Source: Chlorogloeopsis fritschii PCC 6912
Lineage (GTDB): Bacteria; Cyanobacteriota; Cyanobacteriia; Cyanobacteriales; Nostocaceae
DNA length: 38,219 bases
Direction of reading: 5' to 3'
Assembly (NCBI RefSeq): GCF_000317285.1
Contig: NZ_AJLN01000119.1
Span: 1 to 38,219 of the forward strand
Position 1 is the first letter of the stretch, and the number at the start of each line of letters is the position of its first letter. The position numbers and the translations under genes are program-made. Below are positions 1-7,766 of this stretch, piece by piece. Below the pieces are notes generated by a model. The model saw only the letters and a program-made list of their open reading frames with translations. It did no database searches and was not told the origin of the DNA.

Positions 1-639
1 TACTCTCCCTCGACTCTACCTGAAAGACTTTATGAGAGAGTATTTGCAGAATCCTATTTATATTTCTACCGTAATCGTGAAAGATTTAGTGATTTACGAA
101 TTGTAATAATATACCCATCCCGCAGCAAAGAACAAAGTGATATTCGTCCTTATTTAAGCCAACTTAACAGTCCACAGGTAAATCGCATATATTTGGATGA
201 ATTAGGAGATATTCGCTCCTTACCTGTGTGGGTAGCATTGATGGTATTGACTATCCTAGAAGATGAACAAGCTACCGAGGAAGCAAAGTATTTACTCACA
301 AGGAGCCAGCGGGAAACTCCTGAACCAGCAAATCGCGCCATAATAGATTTACTAACGACAATCATGGTGTACAAGTTTGAAGGTAAAAGCCAAACAGAGG
401 TAGAGGAAATGTTGGGAATTACATTAAAAGAAACACGGGTTTACCGGGAAATTAGGGAAGAAGGAGAAAAATCGCTTGTCCTGCGTCAATTAACTCGTCG
501 TGTGGGGGAGTTACCGCAAGAGGTGCGTCAGCGCGTTGAATCTCTTTCTTTGGAACAATTGGAAAATCTTGGTGAAGCGTTGCTCGATTTTACCAGCATG
601 GCTGATTTAGAAACTTGGTTGGAAGCACTTGAAAGTTAA
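1..639 (+). CDS. Rpn-type nuclease/DUF4351 protein, 5'-truncated by window edge
   Basis: The reading frame is open from base 1 and ends at TAA 639, giving 212 residues whose N-terminus lies outside the window. The visible part fits the large cyanobacterial Rpn / PD-(D/E)XK 'putative transposase' families (DUF2887-like) that carry a C-terminal DUF4351. The last ~60 residues (VYREIREEGEKS..., QLTRRVGELP, LSLEQLENLGEALLDF, DLETWLEAL) have the charged helical pattern of DUF4351. The upstream part has the usual '...VWVALMVLTILEDE' helix. The nuclease catalytic residues would lie before the window, so activity cannot be judged. An internal ATG at 193 is not a credible start because homologous-looking sequence continues upstream of it. 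It converges on the AraC gene with a 10-nt gap. Family assignment is fairly sure; function (mobile-element-associated nuclease) is inferred from family. Confidence 0.75.
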   Translation, partial: YSPSTLPERLYERVFAESYLYFYRNRERFSDLRIVIIYPSRSKEQSDIRPYLSQLNSPQVNRIYLDELGDIRSLPVWVALMVLTILEDEQATEEAKYLLTRSQRETPEPANRAIIDLLTTIMVYKFEGKSQTEVEEMLGITLKETRVYREIREEGEKSLVLRQLTRRVGELPQEVRQRVESLSLEQLENLGEALLDFTSMADLETWLEALES

Positions 640-649
640 CTGATAACTG

Positions 650-1624
650 CTAACTGTTCACTGATAACTGTTTCAAATACTGCTTGGGTGTAATACAGAA
701 GCGACGTTTAAAAGCCGCAGCAAAATGTCCGGGGTTAGAATAACCAACTATATTGGCAACTTCGATGACAGTCAGATTTCCTTGTCGCAGTAACTTTTGT
801 GCATATTCCATCCGTCTATCACAGAGATACCCAAACACCGTTGTGCCAAAAAGCTCTGGAAATCCGCGTTTCAAGGTACGAGGGCTGACTCCCACCATTA
901 CAGCTAATTCCAATAATGAGGGAGGATTTTCCAAACGAGATAGAAGAATTTCTCTGGCGTGATGCAGTTGATCGATGGTTTTTGGTTTAAAACCTGGTGT
1001 GGTTGATTTATAGTTGCGATCGCCTGCGATAATTGGAGCTAATTGTAATGCCATCCATTCCAACACCTTGCCTTGCAGATATACTTGCTTGGTGATACCA
1101 CAAAAGGGACAGTTTATAATTTGTTGGGCAACTCCTTGAAGTGCTGGAGTCATTTTTAGATAAATTCTCTCCTGCCAATCATTATTCCGTGTCAGCATTT
1201 TCAACTGTGGCAGTAATTCTCCATCTTCACCTGGGAAAAAATTTGCCAACATCAACGGTTGTCCCATGTAGATGTGGACACTGAGAATCTGGTCAAATTT
1301 GTCAATTCTATCTATCTTGCGAGCTTGAATCCCACCACCGGAAATTAGTGTGCAACCATTTCCCAGTGTTCCATAATCACTTTTAATTTTTCCTGAAAGC
1401 GCGATATCAAAATGTAAGGGATGCTCGCCTCCGGGTTTTTGAATATGCAAATCATCGTGATATAGATAATTGCCAATTGTCAGGCAGAGATTTGGAAATA
1501 CTTCTATATCTTTTGCATAACCTTGACCTAGATAAGTTGGCATTGGAAGAATAGTTTCATATTTCTCTAGGCTCCTGGAAGTATATTCGGCTTCCTCCCA
1601 TAGTTCTTTGGCTTCGTCCCACAT
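650..1624 (-). CDS. AraC-family transcriptional regulator, PchR-like
   Basis: This is a DNA-binding regulator of about 324 residues. The C-terminal ~100 residues are a clear AraC double helix-turn-helix: HAREILLSRLENPPSL, then a first HTH (LAVMVGVSPRTLKRGF), FGTTVFGYL, and a second HTH (VIEVANIVGYSNPGHFAAAF) with KRRFCITPKQYL. The order and spacing match PchR-type regulators, which in cyanobacteria usually sit beside siderophore or TonB-uptake genes. The N-terminal sensory half includes a C-P-F-C-G-I-T-K segment at the position where this group has a conserved 'CP..G.TK' stretch. The frame stays open to a TTG at 1705, but I prefer the ATG at 1624 (MWDEAKELWEEAE), preceded by GAAGAA. ATGs at 1660 and 1645 lack a ribosome site. 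No transporter is adjacent here, so the siderophore link is from family only. Confidence 0.85.
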   Translation of the reverse strand: MWDEAKELWEEAEYTSRSLEKYETILPMPTYLGQGYAKDIEVFPNLCLTIGNYLYHDDLHIQKPGGEHPLHFDIALSGKIKSDYGTLGNGCTLISGGGIQARKIDRIDKFDQILSVHIYMGQPLMLANFFPGEDGELLPQLKMLTRNNDWQERIYLKMTPALQGVAQQIINCPFCGITKQVYLQGKVLEWMALQLAPIIAGDRNYKSTTPGFKPKTIDQLHHAREILLSRLENPPSLLELAVMVGVSPRTLKRGFPELFGTTVFGYLCDRRMEYAQKLLRQGNLTVIEVANIVGYSNPGHFAAAFKRRFCITPKQYLKQLSVNS

Positions 1625-1689
1625 TCTAAAGTATTCTTCGAGCATTAGGATGATGGTCATTGCTAGTGATTGAGAGCAAATAGATTTAT

Positions 1690-1719
1690 TGACAATAATT
1701 ATCAATATAATTATTGTCA
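1690..1719. promoter_or_regulatory. Perfect 13-bp inverted repeat upstream of the AraC/PchR-like gene
   Basis: TGACAATAATTAT, four bases (CAAT), then ATAATTATTGTCA: a perfect 13+13 palindrome about 65 bp upstream of the preferred ATG at 1624. The AT-rich core (ATAATTAT-N-AT-TATT) resembles Fur-type iron boxes, which would suit a PchR-like gene. It could equally be an autoregulatory operator. The palindrome is seen directly; the Fur reading is inference. Confidence 0.6.
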
Positions 1720-2323
1720 GATTTGGAGGATTAAATCAATCCCAGCAGTCAATTGAAGGCTGAAGTATGAAGTGTGTAGACGCCCGTTAGGGCAGGTTCC
1801 CGAAGGGTAGTATGAAATTATTTTTTTCGCCCTAACGTGGCGAGGCTTGTACCAATTCTTACTTTATCCTTTCTTCAGTCAAGATTGATATGTGTTGTTT
1901 GATATAACTTGTCAATAAAAGCACTTGGAGAAGGCATGGTGTTGTCAGACAGAATTTGTTATTTCTTTTGACAGATGTTCTTAACTGTATATACTTTCTT
2001 CTGATAGAGGCTAAGTCAAATCACAGTAGTTACTCTATTTAATAGAGTAGGCACGAAGTTAGGCAAAAATTGCTGTTTTTGTTGTTAAGTATCGGATTAT
2101 CAGAGAATATTCCGTCTAAATCAGAGAAAGCATAGCAAGCAAAAGAGATTATTTGTATTTTGAATTTATTAACTAGATTTTTGGAATTTAGTCTAGTTTT
2201 TGGCATCAAACTACCAGCGCAGAATGCATAGTAACTAATTGTCTCACTTGCAGCAAGAAAGTGATGCAATTTAGTAACTCTAATGTATTTGATGAAGTGA
2301 AATATTGATTGGAGAACAGTGAT
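1720..2323. other. Intergenic region with dispersed-repeat fragments and a 19-nt palindrome
   Basis: About 600 bp between the AraC gene and the PRC-barrel gene. No convincing gene is seen; an antisense frame at 2039-2269 has no recognisable protein character. Bases ~1777-1812 (GTAGACGCCCG, CCCGAAGGGTAG) match the type of GC-richer repeat seen again at 10380-10560. At 2031-2049, TACTCTATT and AATAGAGTA flank a single T, a perfect 9-bp inverted repeat about 275 bp before the PRC-barrel start. It is a possible operator or part of that gene's promoter region. Confidence 0.5.
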
Positions 2324-2824
2324 ATGTCATTAGTTAAACTTGACCAATACTATCCCAATTACAAAGAACTTTTTGATAACACAGACATCAAAAATTATGA
2401 TGTCTATGATGATAAAAATGACAAAATTGGTTCTGTTCAAAACATTTTAATCGATGAAGATACTGGACGTTTCCGGTATTTAATCGTTGATACAGGATTT
2501 TGGGTATTTGGGAAGAAAGTCTTGCTGCCGATTAGTATGGCACGCATTGATGAATCACAACGACGTGTGAGTGTACCAGGGCTAACCAAAAAACAAGTAG
2601 AAGATTTGCCTGAATTTACAGAAGATTTGTCAATTGATCGCGATTACGAAGAGCGCGTTAGATCTGTTTATCGCCCGTTGTATTCATCGTCAAGTACAGT
2701 GTCAAGTTACGATCGCAATACTTACAACTACGAGCAAGAACCGTACTTCTATGACATGAATCAACAAAGCTATCCTACTTTCAGAACATACGAAGAACGA
2801 CTAATGCAAGCAAGAAGACGTTAA
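2324..2824 (+). CDS. PRC-barrel domain protein (short paralogue)
   Basis: A 166-residue protein whose residues ~20-95 form a PRC-barrel: DKIGSVQNILIDEDTG, RYLIVDTGFWVFGKKVLLP, RVSVPGLTKKQVEDLPEF. PRC-barrels are beta-barrel modules, first seen in the photosynthetic reaction centre H subunit, that bind proteins or RNA. In cyanobacteria, stand-alone members are often stress-induced. The C-terminal part is Tyr/Ser-rich and ends FRTYEERLMQARRR. This matches the linker (LRLYEERLVANKNR) of the longer PRC/AvaK protein at 23964-24758 and stops where that protein's second domain starts. ATG 2324 is chosen over the upstream TTG 2309 because GGAG lies nine bases before it. Followed by a good terminator hairpin; monocistronic. 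Cellular role unknown. Confidence 0.85.
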   Translation: MSLVKLDQYYPNYKELFDNTDIKNYDVYDDKNDKIGSVQNILIDEDTGRFRYLIVDTGFWVFGKKVLLPISMARIDESQRRVSVPGLTKKQVEDLPEFTEDLSIDRDYEERVRSVYRPLYSSSSTVSSYDRNTYNYEQEPYFYDMNQQSYPTFRTYEERLMQARRR

Positions 2825-2866
2825 TACTCACGGGGATAGTATCTATCAGCCTTAGCTTGTAAATAA

Positions 2867-2898
2867 CAGGCTAGCCGGAATTTGTTCTGGTTAGCCTG
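2867..2898 (+). terminator. Terminator-like hairpin after the PRC-barrel gene
   Basis: CAGGCTAGCCGGAA, loop TTTG, TTCTGGTTAGCCTG: a 14-bp stem with two G-U wobbles in RNA, 42 nt after the stop, followed by the moderately T-rich ATTTCC. The weak T-tract lowers certainty about termination efficiency. Confidence 0.6.
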
Positions 2899-2963
2899 AT
2901 TTCCTAGCAACATTTTCCCTATTTAAGTCAAAATAATAATAAACCACTATTGGGGGCACTGTA

Positions 2964-3272
2964 ATGTTTGGTGTCATTCAATTTATCCGAAACTCATTTA
3001 TTCGTCTTGAAGGCTTTCTCTACCAATTATTTGGTTTCATTAGAAAAATCTTTTCTCAAATATTCGGTTTTCTGGCTAGGATATTTGGGTTCACTCAGCC
3101 TGGATATTTCTTAGAATCGGATGATGCAACAACCATTAAGCGATCGCAAATTAAGCAACCAACCGAAACTGAGGTAAAGGTAACTCCAGAAACCTCCTTG
3201 AATCCTCGTCGTCGCCCCGATCCGAAGATGGATTACTTTCGCAAAATGGCTCAAGACATGAAAAAGAGCTAA
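2964..3272 (+). CDS. Small hypothetical protein with aromatic amphipathic N-terminus
   Basis: A 102-residue protein of unknown function. Residues 1-48 are strikingly rich in Phe/Ile with Arg/Lys and a loose repeat (FIRNSFIR, LFGFIRKIFSQ, IFGFLARIFGF). This suggests an amphipathic or membrane-lying helix rather than a classical transmembrane segment. The rest is polar and basic (KRSQIKQPTETEVKVTPE, RRRPDPKMDYFRKMAQDMKKS). The ATG at 2964 has GGGG about seven bases upstream. It lies 65 bp after the PRC-barrel gene's terminator and so is probably transcribed separately. I have seen proteins of this kind as conserved hypotheticals in filamentous cyanobacteria, but I cannot name the family. A membrane-surface scaffold is conceivable, but that is a guess. 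Confidence 0.65.
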   Translation: MFGVIQFIRNSFIRLEGFLYQLFGFIRKIFSQIFGFLARIFGFTQPGYFLESDDATTIKRSQIKQPTETEVKVTPETSLNPRRRPDPKMDYFRKMAQDMKKS

Positions 3273-3287
3273 GTAGAAGGCAGATGG

Positions 3288-3416
3288 GAAGTTAGGTAAT
3301 AGGGGACAGGAGACAGGAGACAGAGAAGTTAGGTAATAGGGGATAGGGGACAGGAGACAGATGAGTTTAATTGTCCTGTACCCTGTAACCCGTACCCTGT
3401 AACCTGTACCCTGCCC
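3288..3416. repeat. Short tandem repeats (37-bp duplication plus CCCTGTAAC-type heptamers)
   Basis: A unit starting GAAGTTAGGTAATAGGGG occurs at 3288 and again at 3325 (37-bp period), each followed by GGGGACAGGAGACAG. Then 3375-3416 repeats CCTGTACCCTGTAAC on the complementary sense. Such heptanucleotide-based tandem repeats (CCCTGTN) are typical of intergenic DNA in heterocystous cyanobacteria. Related short copies lie at 5294-5312 and around 30223-30250 and 30414-30440. Confidence 0.8.
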
Positions 3417-3452
3417 TAGTGTACGCACCTCAGCAAGGGCTAGTATTTGAGA

Positions 3453-4271
3453 TTATTTCCCTGCTGTTACCTGCTCAATTAGGGCAAGAACATCACTGCG
3501 ACTGAGCTTTTCTTTGCCATCAGCGATCGCGTTGAGCGTACCATAAGCTAAACCCAGGGGTATTTGGCAGAAATCTAAAGCAGGGCCATCCGGGAGGGCG
3601 CTATTATAAGCATCTGCTAGGGCAAGATTGCGACGGGCATACTCTTGCATATTTTCTGCGCTCCAACCTTCTGGGAAAAAATCTACCCCACGCACTACAT
3701 CTTCTTTGTGGTTACGAATAATATTAACTGCCTGCAAGCCACGACCAAACCCGATCGCATGAGTACGGTTAGTTTGCGTTCCATCGTACCAAACCCATAA
3801 ATCGGAGAGCAACAAGCCAACTGCACCTGCTACCCCAAAGGTGTAGCGATCCAAGTCGGATTCTGTAGTAATTTGCCAATTGTTTTCTGCCCAGTATGCC
3901 ATTCTGTCTGCCATTGCGGCAGTTGCATCCCAAATTCGAGGAGCGATCGTTTCAGGTGCAAGTATTGCCCATTCTCTAATCCTAAAGCTTACTTCTGGTA
4001 ATATTTTTTCATATGTAGTAAATCCCACAGAGAAAGCATCAACAGCAAAACCATCAACTGCTGCTTGTAACGTGAGGCTAATTGTTCGCAGTAATTTTGC
4101 TTTGGTAAGATTATCAAGTTCTGGATGGTCTTCTATTTCATCAATAGCTCGCATACAAAGATATGCTGATGCTACTGCTTCTTGCAAACCCCGTGGTAAG
4201 CGAACAATTGGGATGTAAAATGTCCGGCTAGTTTCCTTTAGAATCTCTAATGCATCTATAATTAAATTCAT
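3453..4271 (-). CDS. Squalene/phytoene synthase family protein, probable squalene synthase
   Basis: A 272-residue all-helical trans-isoprenyl diphosphate synthase, expected to condense two farnesyl diphosphates to (pre)squalene. Visible motifs: SRTFYIPI (residues 15-22), the first aspartate-rich motif DEIED (44-48), and the second-motif region NIIRNHKED (183-191) followed by RGVDFFPEGW. The second motif normally begins with Asp; here the first acidic position is Asn187, with D191 retained. It lacks the C-terminal membrane anchor of eukaryotic enzymes. The start is ATG 4271, seven bases after GAGGAG; the upstream in-frame ATG 4286 overlaps that ribosome site. The squalene-hopene cyclase lies upstream on the same strand, separated by about 1.1 kb, so the two supply and consume squalene. 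No hpnE-type gene is nearby, which favours a one-enzyme route over HpnCDE. HpnC or HpnD identity cannot be excluded by eye. Confidence 0.85.
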   Translation of the reverse strand: MNLIIDALEILKETSRTFYIPIVRLPRGLQEAVASAYLCMRAIDEIEDHPELDNLTKAKLLRTISLTLQAAVDGFAVDAFSVGFTTYEKILPEVSFRIREWAILAPETIAPRIWDATAAMADRMAYWAENNWQITTESDLDRYTFGVAGAVGLLLSDLWVWYDGTQTNRTHAIGFGRGLQAVNIIRNHKEDVVRGVDFFPEGWSAENMQEYARRNLALADAYNSALPDGPALDFCQIPLGLAYGTLNAIADGKEKLSRSDVLALIEQVTAGK

Positions 4272-4914
4272 TTTTACACTCCTCATTCGGGTTTGATCAT
4301 ACTGAAGTTTGTAACTTTTTTACAATTTTGTATAGAGACTTAACTAAAACTTCATAATTTTGACTGCAATATTTGTGCTGTAACATATTTTTTATTTATT
4401 TTTTATTTATGTTTAATTTATGATTTTGACTAATACATTCAAGTTGGTAAGTACGAGATTCTTATAGAGATTTCTATCTTTGATTCCAGTAATTTTCTAG
4501 ATAATATCAAACCTCACTAAACACTGAATACAAGTATGTGAATTAGGTTATATCATTTTGGCTTTTAGATTTTGAAAATGGAATTGTGAATTGCTTTCTG
4601 TATCCGGATTTGGTAAATCCATTTGTCGCAATTTTTTTTGAAATGGTGTTAAGAAATATAGACATACGTAGCGAGCCTTTTCTTAAAATCACGACGTCAG
4701 CCTAATTCATAAGCCTTTAAATAAACGCAATCTAATATCAACTGATACAACCTCAATCTAGCATTCAAGCATCAAGTTATTACACTCTTAAAACTCAAGT
4801 ACATACTCTAAAAGATGGAATTCTTCCCTCATAGTTACTGATATTTTACACCTACCCTCTAACCCACCAGAGAATCAATTCTCTAGATAATATAACTAAG
4901 TTTGTTAACAGCAA

Positions 4915-4966
4915 GGCGGGCACTGTTCACAAAGTAAAAATAAGGGTTTGAGGAAAGTTAGACAGA
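4915..4966 (-). repeat. Degenerate copy of a 59-bp miniature inverted-repeat element
   Basis: GGCGGGCACT followed by a core AGTAAAAATAAGGGTTTGAG is nearly the reverse complement of the element at 10635-10693. The second terminal repeat (AGTGCCCACC) has decayed here. It is in opposite orientation to the other copy. Confidence 0.7.
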
Positions 4967-5015
4967 GGATGTTTTAAAAGTTTTGGGCGAATATAATTCG
5001 CTACTACACAAGCAA

Positions 5016-5135
5016 AGTCCACCTAGCCTGCGGCAATGGCAAAGCCGTACGTGGACTAACAGAAAACTAAATTTTTAAATCTGCGGAGGCAGGTTTTGTC
5101 TGTGTAGGCGCAATTTCTAATCGCCAGGGCTGGTA
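5016..5135. repeat. Chain of palindromic intergenic repeat modules
   Basis: AGTCCAC (5016-5022) and GTGGACT (5051-5057) enclose GCCTGCGGCAATGGC. Further on come CTGCGGAGGCAGG (about 5082-5094), TTTGTCTGTGTAGG, and TTTCTAATCGCC. The GCCTGCGGAxGCAGGC module recurs inside the hpnI coding sequence (35398-35413). This is a common dispersed-repeat type in Nostocales. Confidence 0.6.
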
Positions 5136-5375
5136 TTAATTTAGACTTTTCAAACAACCTCTAAAAGCTGAGATTCTAGATTTGTATAATATTTATCAAG
5201 CAACAAATTAGAGAGAATTTTTAAACTATAGCAACAACCAAAGTTGTTAGGACATCAACAGATGATAAAACTTAAACACCAAAAGACTTTTAACCCTGTC
5301 ACCTGTTCCCTGTTATAGTTTAGATTTTTTACAGAATCACAACTAAATACTGGTAGTGCAAAATCCAAAATCAAT

Positions 5376-7286
5376 TCAGCCAAATAGTGTTTGATATTGG
5401 CTAAGAGCTATTAAAGGAAAGTATTCTTGATAAAGATGATACTTTAGATAAAAATGACAAGGAAAGCCAGTACCTGTAAAATCTGCTTCATCCCAAGTTC
5501 CATCTGCTGCTTGAGTTGCTAATAAATAATTAATGCCCCTTTCTAGTACTGGTTTTGCAAAATTGCCAGTTGCTTTACCTGCTGCTATCAAGCCAATTAA
5601 AGCCCAAGCGCTTTGAGATGCAGTACTGCGCCCTTTGCCTTTCAAGCTTGGATCATCGTAGCTGCGGCAAGTTTCTCCCCAGCCACCATCAGGATTTTGA
5701 CACTCTATTAACCAAGCTGCACCCCGTTCAATATTGTTTTGATAGGTTTGAGGAGCAATGACAGATAAAGCAGTCAATACACCGCTTGTCCCATAAATGT
5801 AATTTACTCCCCAACGACCAAACCAACACCCCTGCGGCTCTTGCTCTGCAATCAGATAGTTAATTGCCCGCTGGAGGTTGGATGCATCCATTGATAAATT
5901 ACAACTACCTACCATTTCTAATACTCTGGCAGTGACATCAGCAGTGTTGGGATCGATCATGGCTTTAAGATCGCCATAGGGGATCAGGTTCAGCCAATCT
6001 TGATCGTTGTTTAAATCAAAAGCAGCCCAACCGCCTGCTCGACATTGCATAGAAACAATCCAATTCACGGCACGAGCGATCGCTCTGTGCTTGAGTTTTT
6101 CATTGGGAAGATGAACGGCATTTAACGCCATCACCACGACAGCAGTATCATCGACATCGGGATAAAAGCGATTGTCAAATTCAAATGCCCAAGCACCTGG
6201 TTTACCTTGCCGATTTTTAATTGCCCAATCACCGTAGTCTAAAATTTGCTTGTTCAGCAGCCATTCTCCAGCTTTCACCAAAGCTTGATGAGCGGGTGAT
6301 AAACCAGAATCAACCAGCGCTCTTATTGCCCAAGCTGTATCCCAAACTGGAGAAATGCAAGGTTGAACTCGATAACTATCTTCTGTTTCTATGGCAAAAT
6401 TATCAACTGCCTGGAGTCCTCTTTCGACAATCGGATCGTTGACATCATAATCTAAGCTTCGCAACGCTAATAGTGAATTCAGCATTGCCGGAATAATGCC
6501 GCCCCAATCGCCTGTTGCTTCTTGTCGTTCTAAAATCCACCGCTCGGCGGCGTTAATACCTTCTTCACGAAAAGGTACTAAATTGAGTTTTTCTGCAAAT
6601 TTAAACGCACTGTCAAGGCTGATAAATAAATCTGTCCAATCGCCCTTGCTGGGTAATGTAAACTTAATTTGCTCAGCTCCTTCTGCATATAGTTCGTTTA
6701 AGGTAATCGCAGGTTCTACTTTATAGACGGGTTTGCGATCGCACACAATTAGTAACGGCACAGTGCTTGAACGCGCCCAACTTGACATCTCATAGATGTT
6801 AAATAGAAAATTCTCTGGCAGCAACATTACCCAAGGTGGCAGGGAGGGAATGCCTTCCCAGCTATAGCAACCAATCAGCGCCAGATGTAACTTAGTAAAA
6901 ATGCGAGTCTTGCTAATGCCACCTCGCTCTAAAATAAATTCTCGTGCCTTAATCATTGCTGGATCGTTTTGGGGCACGCCCAACAATTTCAAAGCCATGT
7001 AGGCTTCTACTGAAGTACTGAGTTCGCCTCCATCTCCATAAAAAAGTTCCCAGCCACCGTGTTGTCGTTGCTGAGAACGCAGATATGTTTCAACCTTGTG
7101 CAAAGCTCTAGAGCGATCTGTTCCCCAAATTTTATGAAGTAGCACTACTTCGGCAGTAATGGTGACATTGGATTCTAACTCAGCCCACCAGTACCCACTA
7201 GGATTTTGAATTGACAGCAGATAATTCTGGCTTGCAGCGATCGCCTCTGGGAGTGTTGATACTGTAACCCTGTTTTCAGTTTGCAT
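5376..7286 (-). CDS. shc: Squalene-hopene cyclase
   Basis: A 636-residue class II triterpene cyclase that protonates and cyclises squalene to hopene/hopanol at the membrane surface. The catalytic motif DVDDTA is at residues 377-382 (A. acidocaldarius numbering has D376, so the length is standard). QW repeats that brace the double alpha-barrel are visible as QNPSGYWWAEL near the N-terminus, QRQHGGWELFYGDGG, QEATGDWGGI, QCRAGGWAAFD, QEPQGCWFGRWG, QNPDGGWGET and ATQAADGTWDEADFTG. The start ATG at 7286 gives the expected N-terminus. The gene is divergent from hpnB across 480 bp and upstream of the squalene synthase gene on the same strand. It is intact, with no missing motif. This is also called hpnF in hopanoid gene nomenclature. 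Confidence 0.97.
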   Translation of the reverse strand: MQTENRVTVSTLPEAIAASQNYLLSIQNPSGYWWAELESNVTITAEVVLLHKIWGTDRSRALHKVETYLRSQQRQHGGWELFYGDGGELSTSVEAYMALKLLGVPQNDPAMIKAREFILERGGISKTRIFTKLHLALIGCYSWEGIPSLPPWVMLLPENFLFNIYEMSSWARSSTVPLLIVCDRKPVYKVEPAITLNELYAEGAEQIKFTLPSKGDWTDLFISLDSAFKFAEKLNLVPFREEGINAAERWILERQEATGDWGGIIPAMLNSLLALRSLDYDVNDPIVERGLQAVDNFAIETEDSYRVQPCISPVWDTAWAIRALVDSGLSPAHQALVKAGEWLLNKQILDYGDWAIKNRQGKPGAWAFEFDNRFYPDVDDTAVVVMALNAVHLPNEKLKHRAIARAVNWIVSMQCRAGGWAAFDLNNDQDWLNLIPYGDLKAMIDPNTADVTARVLEMVGSCNLSMDASNLQRAINYLIAEQEPQGCWFGRWGVNYIYGTSGVLTALSVIAPQTYQNNIERGAAWLIECQNPDGGWGETCRSYDDPSLKGKGRSTASQSAWALIGLIAAGKATGNFAKPVLERGINYLLATQAADGTWDEADFTGTGFPCHFYLKYHLYQEYFPLIALSQYQTLFG

Positions 7287-7766
7287 GGAATAATTTTTAA
7301 TTAGGTTTTGCTGACTGGGTGGCTAGATATTGTTACCAAAAAATTAGTCAAGCTAGCAACTGTATTTAATGGATTTGCTTATTGTTAGTATTAAAAGCAT
7401 TGAGCAAAGCTTGAGTAAATAAGCATATGTAAATATTTAAATAACTAACGAATTAAAATTTTCATTAATATACTACATTTTCCTGTCACCAATGCAAAAA
7501 CATTATGTAATTTTCTCTGGGATTTGATTAATCAACGAGAATAATAACATTCAAATCATTCTGCCTAAGTAAACGACATTAAAACTTAGGCAGACAAAAG
7601 AATTCAATTTGTCTGCTCTAGATATTACGAGTATGATTTAAACTACTATACATCAATGCAATACTTCAATCCAAGTATGGTCTATACTCGTTCTAATATG
7701 TATGCTTTTAATAACAACATAATTTGAATATAGCAGCAGTATGTAAAGTTTTTCCTCAGTAAGGTT
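7287..7766. promoter_or_regulatory. Divergent control region between shc and hpnB
   Basis: 480 AT-rich bases that must hold the promoters of both hopanoid genes. I see no gene. The most structured part is the pair of overlapping inverted repeats at 7561-7616, described separately. No confident -10/-35 pair could be fixed by eye. Confidence 0.6.
7561..7616. promoter_or_regulatory. Two overlapping inverted repeats (possible alternative hairpins)
   Basis: CTGCCTAAGT (7561-7570) pairs with ACTTAGGCAG (7584-7593), a perfect 10-bp stem. GCAGACAAA (7590-7598) pairs with TTTGTCTGC (7608-7616), a perfect 9-bp stem around GAATTC. The two structures share GCAG (7590-7593), so both cannot form fully at once. 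They lie ~150 nt before hpnB and ~275 nt before shc. Could be protein operators or a leader-RNA switch. Confidence 0.5.

Larger units (their letters stand above)
4272..5375. other. 1.1-kb gene-free region rich in repeats between sqs and shc
   Basis: No frame of convincing length or composition is present. The left half (4290-4870) is AT-rich and presumably holds the promoter of the squalene synthase gene. A 16-nt palindrome (AGAGAAT-CA-ATTCTCT) sits at 4869-4884. A degenerate copy of the 59-bp TIR element is at 4915-4966, palindromic repeat modules at 5016-5135, and a CCCTGT-type repeat at 5294-5312. The size of the gap suggests that shc and sqs are not a tight operon. Confidence 0.55.

Noticed and set aside
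2039-2269. 76-codon minus-strand frame before the PRC-barrel gene
   Set aside because: No recognisable motifs, no supporting start context; likely chance in AT-rich DNA.
3111-3428. 105-codon minus-strand frame over the end of the small aromatic protein and the tandem repeats
   Set aside because: The translation is derived from the CCCTGT-type repeats (YRVRVTGYR) and overlaps a better plus-strand gene.
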